This document shows, one piece after another, positions 30,607-42,723 of a stretch of 64,000 nt of DNA. Every line of letters begins with the position of its first letter. The stretch's first letter is position 1. The translations under genes and the position numbers were made by a program. The stretch spans positions 124,001 to 188,000 of the forward strand of contig NZ_WHNQ01000009.1 of NCBI RefSeq assembly GCF_009362785.1. The letters are read 5' to 3'. The DNA comes from Paraburkholderia atlantica (lineage in GTDB: Bacteria > Pseudomonadota > Gammaproteobacteria > Burkholderiales > Burkholderiaceae). Below the pieces are notes generated by a model. That model was not told the DNA's origin. It searched no databases and saw only the letters and a list, made by a program, of their open reading frames with translations.

Positions 30607-31452
30607 ATGATGCTGTCCCAAGTGGAAGAGATGCGTGAACAGCTGCGCCCGTCCGAGCGCAAGCTGGCCGATTATGTGATCGAGGCGCCGCGCGAAGTGC
30701 TCGATCTGTCGATGACCGAGGTCGCCGCGCGCGCGGGCGTGAGTCAGCCGACGATCGCGCGCTTCTGCCATGCGCTCGGTTTTTCCGGCTTTCGCGAATT
30801 CAAGATCCGGCTCGCGCAGGGCATCGCCAGCGAAGTGCCCGCCGTCTATCGCGACGTGCGGCCCGACGAGCCGACACCGGGCGTCGCCGCGAAGGTGCTC
30901 GACCGGACGATCGGCGCGCTGATTCAGGTGCGCAACAATCTGTCGGCGGATAGCGTCGCGGCGGCGATCGACATGCTTGCGCAGGCGAAGCGCATCGAGT
31001 TCTATGGCGCGGGCGGCTCGGGCATCGCCGCGCTCGACGTGCAGCACAAGTTCTTCCGGCTCGGCATGCCGAGCGTCGCGTATTCGGACCCGCACACGTT
31101 TTTGATGTCGGCCGCGCTGCTCGGGCCGGGCGACGTAGTCGTCGCGATTTCCAACACGGGCCGCACGCGCGACATCATCGATGCCGCGAGGGCCGCGCTT
31201 AACGCGGGCGCGAAGGTGATCGCGATCACCCACGGCAACTCGCCGCTCGCGCGGCTCGCAACCGTGGGCCTCTTCGCAAACGTCGACGAAGACACCGACA
31301 TCTTTTCGCCGATGACCTCGCGCGTATCGCATCTGGCGATCGGCGACATTCTGGCGGTCGGCGTCGCGTTGAGCCGCGGGCCCGAACTGGTGGAGAAGCT
31401 CGCGCAGACGAAGGAAGTGATTCACCGGCGGCGGGTGGACTCGCAGGGGTAA
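30607..31452 (+). CDS. hexR: RpiR/MurR family regulator, HexR-like
   Basis: The 281-residue protein has an N-terminal RpiR helix-turn-helix (V-A-A-R-A-G-V-S-Q-P-T-I-A-R-F-C-H-A-L-G) and a C-terminal SIS sugar-phosphate domain (F-Y-G-A-G-G-S-G, then I-S-N-T-G-R-T-R-D). In Pseudomonas and Shewanella, HexR senses KDPG and controls edd/eda/zwf. The divergent position to edd-eda and the paired operators support the same job here. Start at ATG 30607 or 30610. Confidence 0.88.
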   Translation: MMLSQVEEMREQLRPSERKLADYVIEAPREVLDLSMTEVAARAGVSQPTIARFCHALGFSGFREFKIRLAQGIASEVPAVYRDVRPDEPTPGVAAKVLDRTIGALIQVRNNLSADSVAAAIDMLAQAKRIEFYGAGGSGIAALDVQHKFFRLGMPSVAYSDPHTFLMSAALLGPGDVVVAISNTGRTRDIIDAARAALNAGAKVIAITHGNSPLARLATVGLFANVDEDTDIFSPMTSRVSHLAIGDILAVGVALSRGPELVEKLAQTKEVIHRRRVDSQG

Positions 31453-31489
31453 TCCGGTCCGATAAAGAGCGGAACGACGGAGATAACGC

Positions 31490-31530
31490 AAAAGGGCGGT
31501 GTGCCATTCAACCGGCACACCGCCCTTTTG
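31490..31530. terminator. Terminator between hexR and hemJ
   Basis: A perfect 16-bp stem including the A/T ends (31490-31505 and 31514-31529) has an 8-nt loop. Both sides carry A/T runs, so it can act on both convergent transcripts. Confidence 0.9.
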
Positions 31531-31565
31531 TCTTTTCCAGCGCCCTGCCGAACGCCGTCAGCCGC

Positions 31566-31982
31566 TCAGAACGGCTTGATCACCACCAGCGCGACCGCCG
31601 CGAGCATCCCGAGCACCGGCAGCTCGTTGAACATTCGATACCACTTGTCCGAGCGGCGATTTTCGCCGCGCTCGAATGTGCGCAGCAGCACGCCGCAATA
31701 CGCGTGGTAGATGACGAGCAGCACGACCACGCCAACCTTCGCGTGAATCCAGCCCTGCCCGCTGCCGATGCCGATCACGAGCCACAACCACAAGCCGCAC
31801 GCGATCGCTGGCACCGCGATGAAGCTCATGAAGCGGAACAGCTTGCGCGCCATCAGCAAAAGACGCGCCGTCGCCGCGGGTTCCGTTTCCATCGCCAGAT
31901 TGACGAAGATGCGCGGCAGATAGAACAGGCCGGCAAACCAGGAGGCAATCAACACGATGTGAAACGTCTTTACCCAAAGCAT
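31566..31982 (-). CDS. hemJ: Protoporphyrinogen oxidase HemJ / CopD-like membrane protein
   Basis: The 138-residue protein has four predicted membrane segments. HemJ features are visible: L-W-V-K-T-F-H-I with a conserved His, W-F-A-G-L-F-Y-L-P-R, W-I-H-A-K, N-R-R-S-D-K-W-Y-R-M-F-N-E-L-P, and the C-terminal V-V-I-K-P-F. HemJ oxidises protoporphyrinogen IX in haem synthesis. It lies downstream of proA on the same strand. Confidence 0.88.
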   Translation of the reverse strand: MLWVKTFHIVLIASWFAGLFYLPRIFVNLAMETEPAATARLLLMARKLFRFMSFIAVPAIACGLWLWLVIGIGSGQGWIHAKVGVVVLLVIYHAYCGVLLRTFERGENRRSDKWYRMFNELPVLGMLAAVALVVIKPF

Positions 31983-32044
31983 CGGCGGGGTCCTTGTGGT
32001 CCTTGTTGTTGTGGTGTTCGTTTTTGCGGTGCTTCGATTCGTGC

Positions 32045-33316
32045 TTATTGACGACCTTCGCCGTGACCCAGCACGACGTATTTCAGTGACGTCAGCCCTT
32101 CGAGGCCGACCGGGCCGCGCGCGTGCAGCTTGTCGTTCGAAATGCCGATCTCGGCGCCGAGGCCGAACTCGAAGCCGTCCGCGAAACGCGTCGACGCATT
32201 GACCATCACGCTCGCCGAATCGACTTCGCGCAGGAAGCGCATCGCGCGGTCGTGGTCTTCGGTGACGATCGCATCGGTGTGCTGCGAGCTATACGTGTTG
32301 ATGTGCTCTATCGCCGCGTCGATGCCGTCGACCACCTTGATCGCGAGCACCGGCGCCAGATATTCGGTGCGCCAGTCTTCCTCGGTCGCGTCGACGAGCG
32401 GGCCGACGCCCGCATCGGCCAGCACCGCGCGCGCCTCCGCATCGACGCGCAGCTCGACGTCCTTGCCGCGATACAGCTTGCCTAGCGGCGGCAACACTTC
32501 GGCCGCGATACCGCGCGCGACCAGCAGCGTTTCCATCGTGTTGCAGGTGCCGTAGCGGTGCGTCTTCGCGTTGTCGCAGACGTTGAGCGCCTTCGGCAGG
32601 TCCGCGCGATCGTCGACATAGACGTGGCAGATGCCGTCGAGGTGCTTGATCATCGGCACGCGCGCTTCGTTCATCAGACGCTCGATCAGGCTCTTGCCGC
32701 CGCGCGGCACGATCACGTCGACGTATTCGGTCATCGTGATCAGCTTGCCGACCGCCGCGCGGTCCGACGTCGCGACCACCTGCACCGCGTCCTGCGGCAG
32801 ACCGGCTGCCTCGAGCCCTTCGCCGATCAGCTTCGCGAGCGCGGTATTGCATTCGAGCGCTTCCGAGCCGCCGCGCAGAATGGTCGCGTTGCCTGACTTC
32901 AGGCACAGCGCGGCGGCGTCGATCGTCACGTTCGGGCGGGATTCGTAGATGATGCCGATCACGCCGAGCGGCACACGCATCTGGCCGACCTGGATGCCGC
33001 TCGGCCGATACTTCAGATTGCTGATTTCGCCGATCGGATCGGCCAGCGCCGCGACCTGGCGCAGGCCTTCGACCATCGTCTTCAGCGCCTTGTCGGACAG
33101 CGTCAGACGGTCGATGAACGCGGCGTCGTGGCCCTTGCCGCGGGCGCGTTCGAGGTCGCGCGCGTTGGCGGCCTTCAGCAAATCGGCATCGCGCTCGATC
33201 GCCTCGGCAACCGCTGCAAGCGCCGCATTCTTCGCGGCGGTCGACGCCCGCGCCATCGCGCGCGAAGCCTGGCGAGCGCGTTGGCCGAGGTCGGTCATGT
33301 ACTGGTCGATATCCAT
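32045..33316 (-). CDS. proA: Gamma-glutamyl phosphate reductase
   Basis: Second step of proline synthesis, reducing glutamyl phosphate with NADPH. The product has 423 residues. The catalytic cysteine is in Y-G-T-C-N-T-M-E-T; other motifs are [10 protein letters not shown] and [12 protein letters not shown]. An alternative ATG is six bases upstream (33322). proB is not adjacent, which is usual in Burkholderia. Confidence 0.96.
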   Translation of the reverse strand: MDIDQYMTDLGQRARQASRAMARASTAAKNAALAAVAEAIERDADLLKAANARDLERARGKGHDAAFIDRLTLSDKALKTMVEGLRQVAALADPIGEISNLKYRPSGIQVGQMRVPLGVIGIIYESRPNVTIDAAALCLKSGNATILRGGSEALECNTALAKLIGEGLEAAGLPQDAVQVVATSDRAAVGKLITMTEYVDVIVPRGGKSLIERLMNEARVPMIKHLDGICHVYVDDRADLPKALNVCDNAKTHRYGTCNTMETLLVARGIAAEVLPPLGKLYRGKDVELRVDAEARAVLADAGVGPLVDATEEDWRTEYLAPVLAIKVVDGIDAAIEHINTYSSQHTDAIVTEDHDRAMRFLREVDSASVMVNASTRFADGFEFGLGAEIGISNDKLHARGPVGLEGLTSLKYVVLGHGEGRQ

Positions 33317-33562
33317 GGTCATTCTCGTGATGCCCGCACGTTGGCGTGCGGTGGTCGGGCAAGATTAGCGAAAGATCAAACGATTGTAAGTCGGGTACCG
33401 GGGCTTTGCTCGCGAGGGGCAGCGGGTGCGCTGTGCTGTCGCGGGCTTGCCGATGCGTTGCGTCGAGCGTGTGGCACGCGAAACACGGTGGTCTGCATGC
33501 GAAGCGACTGACGATTGCTGTGCGATAGCAATCGCTGCCGAAGCTCGCCCGCGCCCAGCTGC

Positions 33563-34690
33563 TTAGATTGGCCGCCGCGCTGGCGCCTCAGTCGGTGCCC
33601 GAGGTCGCGGCGGCGGCACTGGCGACGCCGCCGACGTTTTTGGCGCGGCCACCGTCATCGCGAGTTCGAACAGGCCGTCCCACGGATCGGGCGGCGGATC
33701 GTTGCGATGATTGCCCGGCGTGCCGCCCGACAAGCCCTTGACCTGCCGGTCGAGCCGCGCCGCCAAAGCGAGTGCCTTCTCGAGCGCCGCTTCGCTGACA
33801 CGCGACAGCGCCGGCCCGATCAGTCGTTCGCGCGGACCCCACACGCGGTTCTCGCGCGTGAGCATCGCGAGCGGCTTGCCAGCTGCGACGCCGCGCTTGA
33901 TCCGCAACAGCGTGCGCACTTCCTCGACAACGGCCCATAGCACGAGCACCGCCGCCTCGCCTTCACCGCGCAGGCCGTCGAGCATGCGCGCGAGACGGCC
34001 GACGTCGCCCGCGAGCATCGCCTCGTTGAGCTTGAACACGTCGTAGCGCGCGACGTTGAGCACTGCGTCCTGCACCTGATCGAAGCTCAGCGAGCCGCTC
34101 GGATACAGCAGCCCGAGTTTCTGGATTTCCTGATGCGCGGCGAGCAGATTGCCCTCGACGCGCTCGGCGATGAACGCGAGCGCGCGCCGCCCTTCCTCGC
34201 CGGCTGCGACGCGCTGGCCTTGAGCCGCGAGCCGCTGCCCGACCCAGTTCGGCAGCTGCGCGCGCTCGACCGGATCGATCTTCAGCGCGACGCCCGCGTC
34301 GGCGAGCGCGGTGAACCATGCCGACTTCTGCGTGGCCGCATCGAGACGCGGCAGCGTGATCATCGTCAGCACGTCGTCGTTGACGGTGGACGCTAGCGCC
34401 TTCAGCGCATCGGCGCCTTCCTTGCCCGGCTTGCCCGACGGAATGCGCAACTCGACCAGTTGCCGGTCGCCGAACAGCGACATCGACTGACTCGCGCCGA
34501 GCAGCGAACTCCAGTCGAAACCGCGCTCGACCGTGAACACCGAGCGATCGGTGAAACCGGCCGCGCGCGCCGCCGCGCGGATGCGGTCGCACGCTTCCTG
34601 GGCGAGCAGGTGCTCGTCGCCGTACACGACGTACAGTCCGGCAAGGCCCTTGGCGAGATGCGCTTCGAGCGCGTCAGGTCGCAGTTGCAT
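33563..34690 (-). CDS. holA: DNA polymerase III delta subunit
   Basis: Clamp-loader subunit that opens the beta clamp. The 375 residues start M-Q-L-R-P-D-A-L-E-A-H-L and include L-Y-V-V-Y-G-D-E-H-L-L-A-Q-E. The last 25-30 residues form a Pro/Ala-rich basic tail beyond the usual helical end. Located downstream of lptE, the conserved leuS-lptE-holA order. Confidence 0.95.
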   Translation of the reverse strand: MQLRPDALEAHLAKGLAGLYVVYGDEHLLAQEACDRIRAAARAAGFTDRSVFTVERGFDWSSLLGASQSMSLFGDRQLVELRIPSGKPGKEGADALKALASTVNDDVLTMITLPRLDAATQKSAWFTALADAGVALKIDPVERAQLPNWVGQRLAAQGQRVAAGEEGRRALAFIAERVEGNLLAAHQEIQKLGLLYPSGSLSFDQVQDAVLNVARYDVFKLNEAMLAGDVGRLARMLDGLRGEGEAAVLVLWAVVEEVRTLLRIKRGVAAGKPLAMLTRENRVWGPRERLIGPALSRVSEAALEKALALAARLDRQVKGLSGGTPGNHRNDPPPDPWDGLFELAMTVAAPKTSAASPVPPPRPRAPTEAPARRPI

Positions 34691-34744
34691 GGCTGGCGGT
34701 TGACGGGATGGATGAGGTTCGACGCATCGCGGACGGCGCGATGC

Positions 34745-35296
34745 TCACAGCGGCGGCGGCGGCAGCGGCGCGCGCGGAACGATACCCGGCACGGCCTCGG
34801 CAGGCGTCGGATGCAGCGAGCGCACCACGCCGAGACGGCGGATCAGTTGATCGACCGCGTCGTTTTCCATGTCGGCGAACAGGATATCGGATTCGGCGGC
34901 CTTCGCCTGCGAGAACTGGTCGCTATAGGTCATCGCGCGGTTCAATGCGATCACGCTGCCCGGAATCAGCACCGTGCCGTCCTTGCCGGTCAGCGTGTAG
35001 GTCATCTGCAGATTCAGCTGATACTCGGCGACGACGCCCAGCGAATTCAGCGTCAGCGTGCTGAGGTTGCGGTTCTGCGTGATCTGCAGGATCGCGTCGG
35101 CATTGGCGACCGAGTTCACCACGACGGTGTCGCTGCCGCCCTGCACCATGCGCGTGAAGCGCGCGATGGCCGCGGGCGAGCCGCCCGACACATAGAGACG
35201 CTTGAATGCGAAGTCCTGCTGGCCGCGCAACTGGAAGCCGCAGGCCGACAACATCATTACGCTGCAAGCGAGCGTCAAAAACGATCTGCGAGTCAC
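34745..35296 (-). CDS. lptE: LPS-assembly lipoprotein LptE
   Basis: Outer-membrane lipoprotein that plugs the LptD barrel and helps insert lipopolysaccharide. The 183 residues carry a lipoprotein signal with lipobox L-S-A-C (Cys19), then G-F-Q-L-R-G. It starts with GTG at 35296 behind a GGGAG site; the overlapping ATG one base earlier runs straight into TGA. The C-terminus is Pro-rich. Confidence 0.94.
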   Translation of the reverse strand: MTRRSFLTLACSVMMLSACGFQLRGQQDFAFKRLYVSGGSPAAIARFTRMVQGGSDTVVVNSVANADAILQITQNRNLSTLTLNSLGVVAEYQLNLQMTYTLTGKDGTVLIPGSVIALNRAMTYSDQFSQAKAAESDILFADMENDAVDQLIRRLGVVRSLHPTPAEAVPGIVPRAPLPPPPL

Positions 35297-35384
35297 ATTC
35301 GCTCCCGGTTCGCAGTGGATTCGCGGTGCCGAGGAACGCCGCCGGGTGGGCGGCGCTCCATCTGCCGGATGAGGGTTCGGAACG

Positions 35385-37991
<2,607 letters not shown>

Positions 37992-38175
37992 CTAGGTTCG
38001 GTGCTTTCGCACCGGCCCGGTGCTCTGCAGAATGTCGTTGCGTCGTTTCCCCTTTGGCGGGGAAAGGGCTGATTATACCGTTCGCGGACGGGTGCGCCGC
38101 TACGCGCGGCGTGGTGCGGGGCGGGGTATGCCGGATTCGTCGACGTGGTGCGCGCCCGGCGGCGCCCGGCGATGC

Positions 38176-38607
38176 TCAGTGCTGCGCGGCGGGCGGCGGC
38201 GGGTCCGTCACGAAGCCGATCCGCTCGAGCCCCGCCTGCTGCGCGGCGCCCATCACCTGCGCGATCACTTCATAGCGGGTCGAGCGCTCCGCGCGCAGTT
38301 GGATGTCCGGCTGGTCCGCCTGCTTGCCGGCCTCGGCGAACTGCGCGCGCATCTGCGCGAGCGTGATCGGCTTGCCGTTCCAGTAGAGCTTGCCGGCGCC
38401 GTCGATCGACAGCGAGATGGTCTGCGGAGTCTGGCGCGCGGGGGCCGCCGCGACCTTCGGCAGATCGAGCCGGATCGCGTGCGAGAACAGCGGCGCGGTA
38501 ATGATGAAAATCACCAGCAGCACCAGCATCACGTCGATCAGCGGCGTCATGTTGATCTCGGCCATCGGCGCGGCCGTCTGCTTCTTCTCGAGTCCGCCGA
38601 ATGCCAT
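38176..38607 (-). CDS. exbD: ExbD/TolR family biopolymer transport protein
   Basis: The 143-residue protein has one N-terminal membrane helix and a periplasmic domain. The key proton-channel aspartate is in M-T-P-L-I-D-V-M-L-V-L-L-V-I-F. Works with ExbB to energise TonB. AGGAGG precedes the ATG. It lies 91 bases after exbB; no tonB is visible nearby. Confidence 0.92.
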   Translation of the reverse strand: MAFGGLEKKQTAAPMAEINMTPLIDVMLVLLVIFIITAPLFSHAIRLDLPKVAAAPARQTPQTISLSIDGAGKLYWNGKPITLAQMRAQFAEAGKQADQPDIQLRAERSTRYEVIAQVMGAAQQAGLERIGFVTDPPPPAAQH

Positions 38608-38698
38608 GTCGCCTCCTTGCGTCTGAGCTTGGTCCTACGATGGGCGGTGTGTCGTGTGGGGTAGGTCGCGATTTATCGGGCCCGCCGCACGCCAGGCG

Positions 38699-39415
38699 TC
38701 AGCGGTGTGCCTCGTGCGCCGCCTGCTGCGCGCGCGGCGGCGTCGGCGCGTGCTCCGGGGAGCACACGTACGCGTGCAGATCGTGCGCGAAGCCGTCCAG
38801 CTCCTCGGTCAATTGCCGCACGAGGCGGCCCAGCACGTTGTACCCGAGCACCGCCGGAATCGCGACCACCAGACCGAACGCGGTCATGATCAGCGCCTCG
38901 CCGACCGGTCCTGCGACGTTCTCGATCTGCGCCTGCCCGCTCGCCGCGATGCTGCCCAGCGCGTGATAGATGCCCCACACGGTGCCGAGCAGACCGACGA
39001 ACGGCGCGGTGCTACCGACCGACGCCAGCAGCACCTGACCGAATTCGAGCCGCCGCTGCGACGCGCTGAGCGCCTGGCGCAGCGCGCGCAGCACCCGTTC
39101 GCTGCGCTCGACGCGCGCGAGCAGCGCGCCCGGAATGTCGACCTCGGCCGCATGCAGCGCCGCTTCGGCGAGCGGCGCGAACACGCGCTCGCGGTCGGCG
39201 CGGCGCAGGATGGCGACGCCCTCGGCGAGCGTCGGAGCCTGCCAGAAGCGCGCGATCGCTCGCGAGGACTGGCGTTTCGCGCGCGTCAGAATCCAGCTCT
39301 TGACGATCAGAAAACACCAGCTCGCAATCGACATGGCCAGCAGCACATAGGCGACGGCATGCGTAATCGCGTCGCTCGTTTGCAGGTAATGGATGATGCC
39401 GCTGCTGCCTGTCAT
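38699..39415 (-). CDS. exbB: ExbB/TolQ/MotA family proton channel protein
   Basis: The 238-residue protein has three membrane helices. The conserved G-L-L-G-T-V-W-G-I-Y-H-A-L motif and the P-A-V-L-G-Y-N segment of the third helix are visible. With ExbD it forms the ion-driven motor for outer-membrane transport. Located 78 bases after dapB. Confidence 0.92.
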   Translation of the reverse strand: MTGSSGIIHYLQTSDAITHAVAYVLLAMSIASWCFLIVKSWILTRAKRQSSRAIARFWQAPTLAEGVAILRRADRERVFAPLAEAALHAAEVDIPGALLARVERSERVLRALRQALSASQRRLEFGQVLLASVGSTAPFVGLLGTVWGIYHALGSIAASGQAQIENVAGPVGEALIMTAFGLVVAIPAVLGYNVLGRLVRQLTEELDGFAHDLHAYVCSPEHAPTPPRAQQAAHEAHR

Positions 39416-39493
39416 CTGACCTCGCCTTGGGAAAGTGACTTCGGGAGGGCGCGCTCGGGATGCGCTGCCCCGCCTATGCGCAACGAACTTCGC

Positions 39494-40291
39494 TCAACGC
39501 AGGCCGAGCACGTCCTGCATGTCGAAGAAGCCGTTGTCGTGACCTTCGAGGAAGCGTACAGCACGAAGTGCGCCTTGTGCATACGACAGGCGGCTCGCCG
39601 ATTTGTGCGTGATCTCGATGCGCTCGCCGATGCCCGCGAACAGCACCGTATGATCGCCGACGATATCGCCGCCGCGAATCGCCGAGAAGCCGATCGTCGA
39701 CGGATCGCGCTCGCCGGTCACGCCTTCGCGGCCGTAGACCGCGCAATCGTCGAGATTGCGGCCGAGCGCGCCCGCGATCACTTCGCCCATCGTCAGCGCG
39801 GTGCCGGACGGCGCATCGACCTTGTGGCGATGATGCGCCTCGATGATCTCGATGTCGTAGCCGGTCGAGAAGTGCCGCGCCGCGTATTCGAGCAGCTTCA
39901 GCGTAACGTTCACGCCGACGCTCATGTTCGACGCGAACACGACGCCAATCTTCTGCGCCGCCGCGCGCAGCTGCGCTTTTTGCGCGTTGTCGAAGCCGGT
40001 CGTGCCGATCACCATTTTCACGTCGTGGCGTTGCGCGGCTTCGAGATGCGCGAGCGTCGCATCCGGGCGCGTGAAGTCGATCAGGTAGTCGGATTCGGCA
40101 AACACGCGCTCGATATCGTCGGACAGCAGCACGCCGGTCTCTTTGCCGAGGAACGCGCCGGCGTCCTGGCCAAGCTGCGGCGCGCCCGTGCGGCAGAGCG
40201 CGCCGGACAGCGTCGCGTCGGCATCGTTGAGGACGGTTTCGATCAGCATGCGGCCCATACGGCCCGATGCGCCTGCAATGGCAATTTTCAT
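39494..40291 (-). CDS. dapB: 4-hydroxy-tetrahydrodipicolinate reductase
   Basis: Lysine/diaminopimelate pathway enzyme of 265 residues. The NAD(P)-binding G-A-S-G-R-M-G-R-M is near the start, and the active-site segment is [14 protein letters not shown]. The ATG at 40291 gives the standard length; the frame runs open upstream but has no coding signal. Confidence 0.97.
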   Translation of the reverse strand: MKIAIAGASGRMGRMLIETVLNDADATLSGALCRTGAPQLGQDAGAFLGKETGVLLSDDIERVFAESDYLIDFTRPDATLAHLEAAQRHDVKMVIGTTGFDNAQKAQLRAAAQKIGVVFASNMSVGVNVTLKLLEYAARHFSTGYDIEIIEAHHRHKVDAPSGTALTMGEVIAGALGRNLDDCAVYGREGVTGERDPSTIGFSAIRGGDIVGDHTVLFAGIGERIEITHKSASRLSYAQGALRAVRFLEGHDNGFFDMQDVLGLR

Positions 40292-40659
40292 GACGATGAG
40301 GATTCGAAAAGAGTCAACCGGGATGGAGCCCGGCAAACGCGGCCCGGCGAATGCACCGACCAGTGTGCCGGGGAATGCGCCAGGTCGATATAGGGACAAG
40401 CGGCGACAGGCGGCACGATCTTGCGGCAACACCAGTCGGCTCGCTGCGGAAGTCAATGCGCGCGGCCAACCGGGACGGCTCGCCTAGGTGACTGACTGAT
40501 ACGGCACGCTGCGGCGACCCACTGCCGCGACAGACTGCGGCAACGGGTTCATGCGGCCCAAGCGGCGCATTTCCGGCCTCGCCTGACGCCGGACAAACAC
40601 AGATCTGGCGGGCGCCGGCCATCTGGCGCGCAGCCCGCCTTACAACACCGACCAGTGGA
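40292..40659. other. Non-coding gap between bamE and dapB
   Basis: About 370 bases of GC-rich sequence. No convincing gene, terminator or repeat was found. It probably holds the dapB promoter or leader. Confidence 0.5.
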
Positions 40660-41496
40660 TCAGTTGCTCGTTCCGGACGTCGACGGCGAAGCGTTCGGCG
40701 TCGAGCTGTCGCCGCTTTGCGAGCCCGTCGGGCCGACCGGGTTGCTCTCGTTTTCCGGCGCCGGCGGCGGCGGACGTTTGAACTGGAACTGCGGCTGACC
40801 ACCGGCCGTCGGGCCTTGCGTCGGGATCCCGCCAGCGCCCGCTCTCGGCACGGCCGAACGCACCGACGGCGTGCCGCTCGGCGTCGACACCGCGCTGGTC
40901 GCGCGATTGGCCGCCTGGGCGGCTTCCGCGTTGGCGTCCATGGACGGCGTGGCGGCCTGCTGGGCGCCTTCTACCGACGGCGAGCGCGTCGTATCCACCG
41001 TGGCCGGCGCCGCGGCGGCTGCGGCCGCGCTTGCGGCGGCCGCGTCGCTGGCGGCCACGGCCGCGCTCGCAGCGGCCGGCGGCGTCGCGGTCGAGCGGCG
41101 GCCACTGCGGTCGCCGTCGATTTCGGCCAGCAATTCGAGATTGGTCGGCAGATCCTCGCCGCCCGTCCAGTGGGTCACGGTGTCGCCCGAGAAGAACACG
41201 ACGAAGTCACGCTGCTGAACGATCGCGGTGTTGCCGCGCTTGAAATAGAACGTGTAATCCCACCGATCGGCGTGGAACATGTCGGTCAACAGCGGCGTGC
41301 CGAGCACCTGACGCACCTGCGCGCGCGTCATGCCGACCTTCATCTGGCCGGCCATTTCCTGCGACACGAAGTTACCTTGCACGACCGTAATCCGATACGG
41401 CGTAATGCTTTGGGCAACGCGCTGGGTCAGGCTGTCGTAAGTGGAACATCCGGCAAGAACCGCGACAGTCGCAACAGCGATCAAGGTACCCCGCAT
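40660..41496 (-). CDS. bamE: Outer membrane assembly lipoprotein BamE with long low-complexity tail
   Basis: The 278-residue protein has a lipoprotein signal ending L-A-G-C (Cys17) and a BamE/SmpA domain up to about residue 130 (Q-G-N-F-V-S, M-K-V-G-M-T-R-A-Q-V-R-Q-V-L-G-T-P, W-D-Y-T-F-Y-F). It then has about 145 residues of Ala/Ser/Pro/Thr-rich sequence, absent from E. coli BamE (113 residues). BamE supports the BAM complex that inserts beta-barrels. Divergent from fur, a conserved arrangement. Confidence 0.93.
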   Translation of the reverse strand: MRGTLIAVATVAVLAGCSTYDSLTQRVAQSITPYRITVVQGNFVSQEMAGQMKVGMTRAQVRQVLGTPLLTDMFHADRWDYTFYFKRGNTAIVQQRDFVVFFSGDTVTHWTGGEDLPTNLELLAEIDGDRSGRRSTATPPAAASAAVAASDAAAASAAAAAAAPATVDTTRSPSVEGAQQAATPSMDANAEAAQAANRATSAVSTPSGTPSVRSAVPRAGAGGIPTQGPTAGGQPQFQFKRPPPPAPENESNPVGPTGSQSGDSSTPNASPSTSGTSN

Positions 41497-41648
41497 GCGG
41501 CTCCCCCGGTAAATCAATTGAGATTTAGAAATCATTTCACTCACCGTGCGGGCCCGCTTGCGGGCCGCGCTCATTCCATCGAAAATGACCAGAACGGCAA
41601 AACACATTACTATGAGAGCCCAGCATTGTACTCTAGGGATCCCTTGTC

Positions 41649-42077
41649 ATGACCAATCCAACCGATCTCAAGAATATCGGGCTCAAGGCGACCCTTCCGC
41701 GCCTCAAAATCCTTGAGATTTTCCAGCACAGCCCGGTGCGTCACCTGACCGCCGAAGACGTGTACCGCAACCTCCTGCACGAGGAACTCGATATCGGTCT
41801 CGCAACCGTGTATCGCGTGCTGACACAGTTCGAGCAGGCCGGCCTGCTTTCGCGCAGCAATTTCGAATCGGGCAAGGCGGTCTTCGAACTCAACGAGGGG
41901 TCGCACCACGACCATCTCGTTTGCCTCGATTGCGGTCTCGTGGAAGAGTTTTTCGACCCCGAAATCGAAAGTCGTCAGCAGTCCATCGCCAAGGCACGCG
42001 GCTTCAAGCTGCAGGAACACGCGCTGGCACTGTATGGGGCATGCACGAAGGAGAATTGCCCGCATCGTAAGCACTGA
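41649..42077 (+). CDS. fur: Ferric uptake regulator Fur
   Basis: The 142-residue iron-responsive repressor has an N-terminal winged helix ([10 protein letters not shown]), metal site [11 protein letters not shown] and a C-terminal C-T-K-E-N-C cysteine pair. Single gene with a clear terminator, divergent from bamE. Confidence 0.98.
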   Translation: MTNPTDLKNIGLKATLPRLKILEIFQHSPVRHLTAEDVYRNLLHEELDIGLATVYRVLTQFEQAGLLSRSNFESGKAVFELNEGSHHDHLVCLDCGLVEEFFDPEIESRQQSIAKARGFKLQEHALALYGACTKENCPHRKH

Positions 42078-42127
42078 TGCGCCTCGCGGGCCGCCTGCGA
42101 GTGCGCGGCCTGACAAGTCAGAAGAAA

Positions 42128-42160
42128 GACCCGGCCGATGGGGATCGGTCGGGTTTTTTT
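42128..42160 (+). terminator. Terminator of fur
   Basis: An 11-bp stem (42129-42139 and 42144-42154) containing one G-U pair has loop GGGG and is followed by seven T. Confidence 0.9.
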
Positions 42161-42183
42161 CGTTCGGTCGGCGGGAAAAACGG

Positions 42184-42696
42184 CTATCCGACCAGTTCCA
42201 CGCTCGGCTCGAAGGCGAGCCGCCACGGCTCGGCCAACTGCAATTCGTCGCAATTCGGCGCGTCGCCGCCACGATCGACGACTATGAAGTCGCTAACCTG
42301 ATCCAGCGCGAGCAGCGGATGGTGCCAGACTCCTTTCCCGTAGTTGACGCCCTGCCACGCGTCGGTCCAGAACCCGCGCATCTGCGTGGCGTCGAACTCG
42401 CCGGCCGGCGCGACCACCACCAGATAGCGGCCCGCGCGCAAGGGAATGAAAGCCTGGCTGCCGAGCGGATGCCGCTCCATCATCGTGATCTCTACCGGCA
42501 GCGCGCGCGGTTGCGCGCGAAACAGATTGACGAGCGGCCGGCCGCCTTGCTCCGCCACGTCGACGCGCGCGAGGTCGTGATAGCGCTCGGTGGTGCCGCC
42601 ATTGATCGAAAAATTACGCGCGCCGTCGAGTTCGATCACATCGCCGAACGGCGCGAACGCCGCGCGCGTCAGGCGTTCCATCTGCAGGATCTTCAT
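42184..42696 (-). CDS. allA: Ureidoglycolate lyase
   Basis: Splits ureidoglycolate to glyoxylate and urea, the last step of the allantoate pathway. The 170 residues carry AllA motifs F-A-P-F-G-D-V-I-E near the start, [14 protein letters not shown], and G-V-W-H-H-P-L. It lies 27 bases after alc. Confidence 0.95.
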   Translation of the reverse strand: MKILQMERLTRAAFAPFGDVIELDGARNFSINGGTTERYHDLARVDVAEQGGRPLVNLFRAQPRALPVEITMMERHPLGSQAFIPLRAGRYLVVVAPAGEFDATQMRGFWTDAWQGVNYGKGVWHHPLLALDQVSDFIVVDRGGDAPNCDELQLAEPWRLAFEPSVELVG

Positions 42697-42723
42697 GCGT
42701 GCCGCTCCATCACGTAGCTTGCG

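Noticed and set aside
41497..41648. A/T-rich segment in the bamE-fur gap considered as a Fur box
   Set aside because: Only a loose match to the GATAATGATAATCATTATC consensus; not enough to claim a site.
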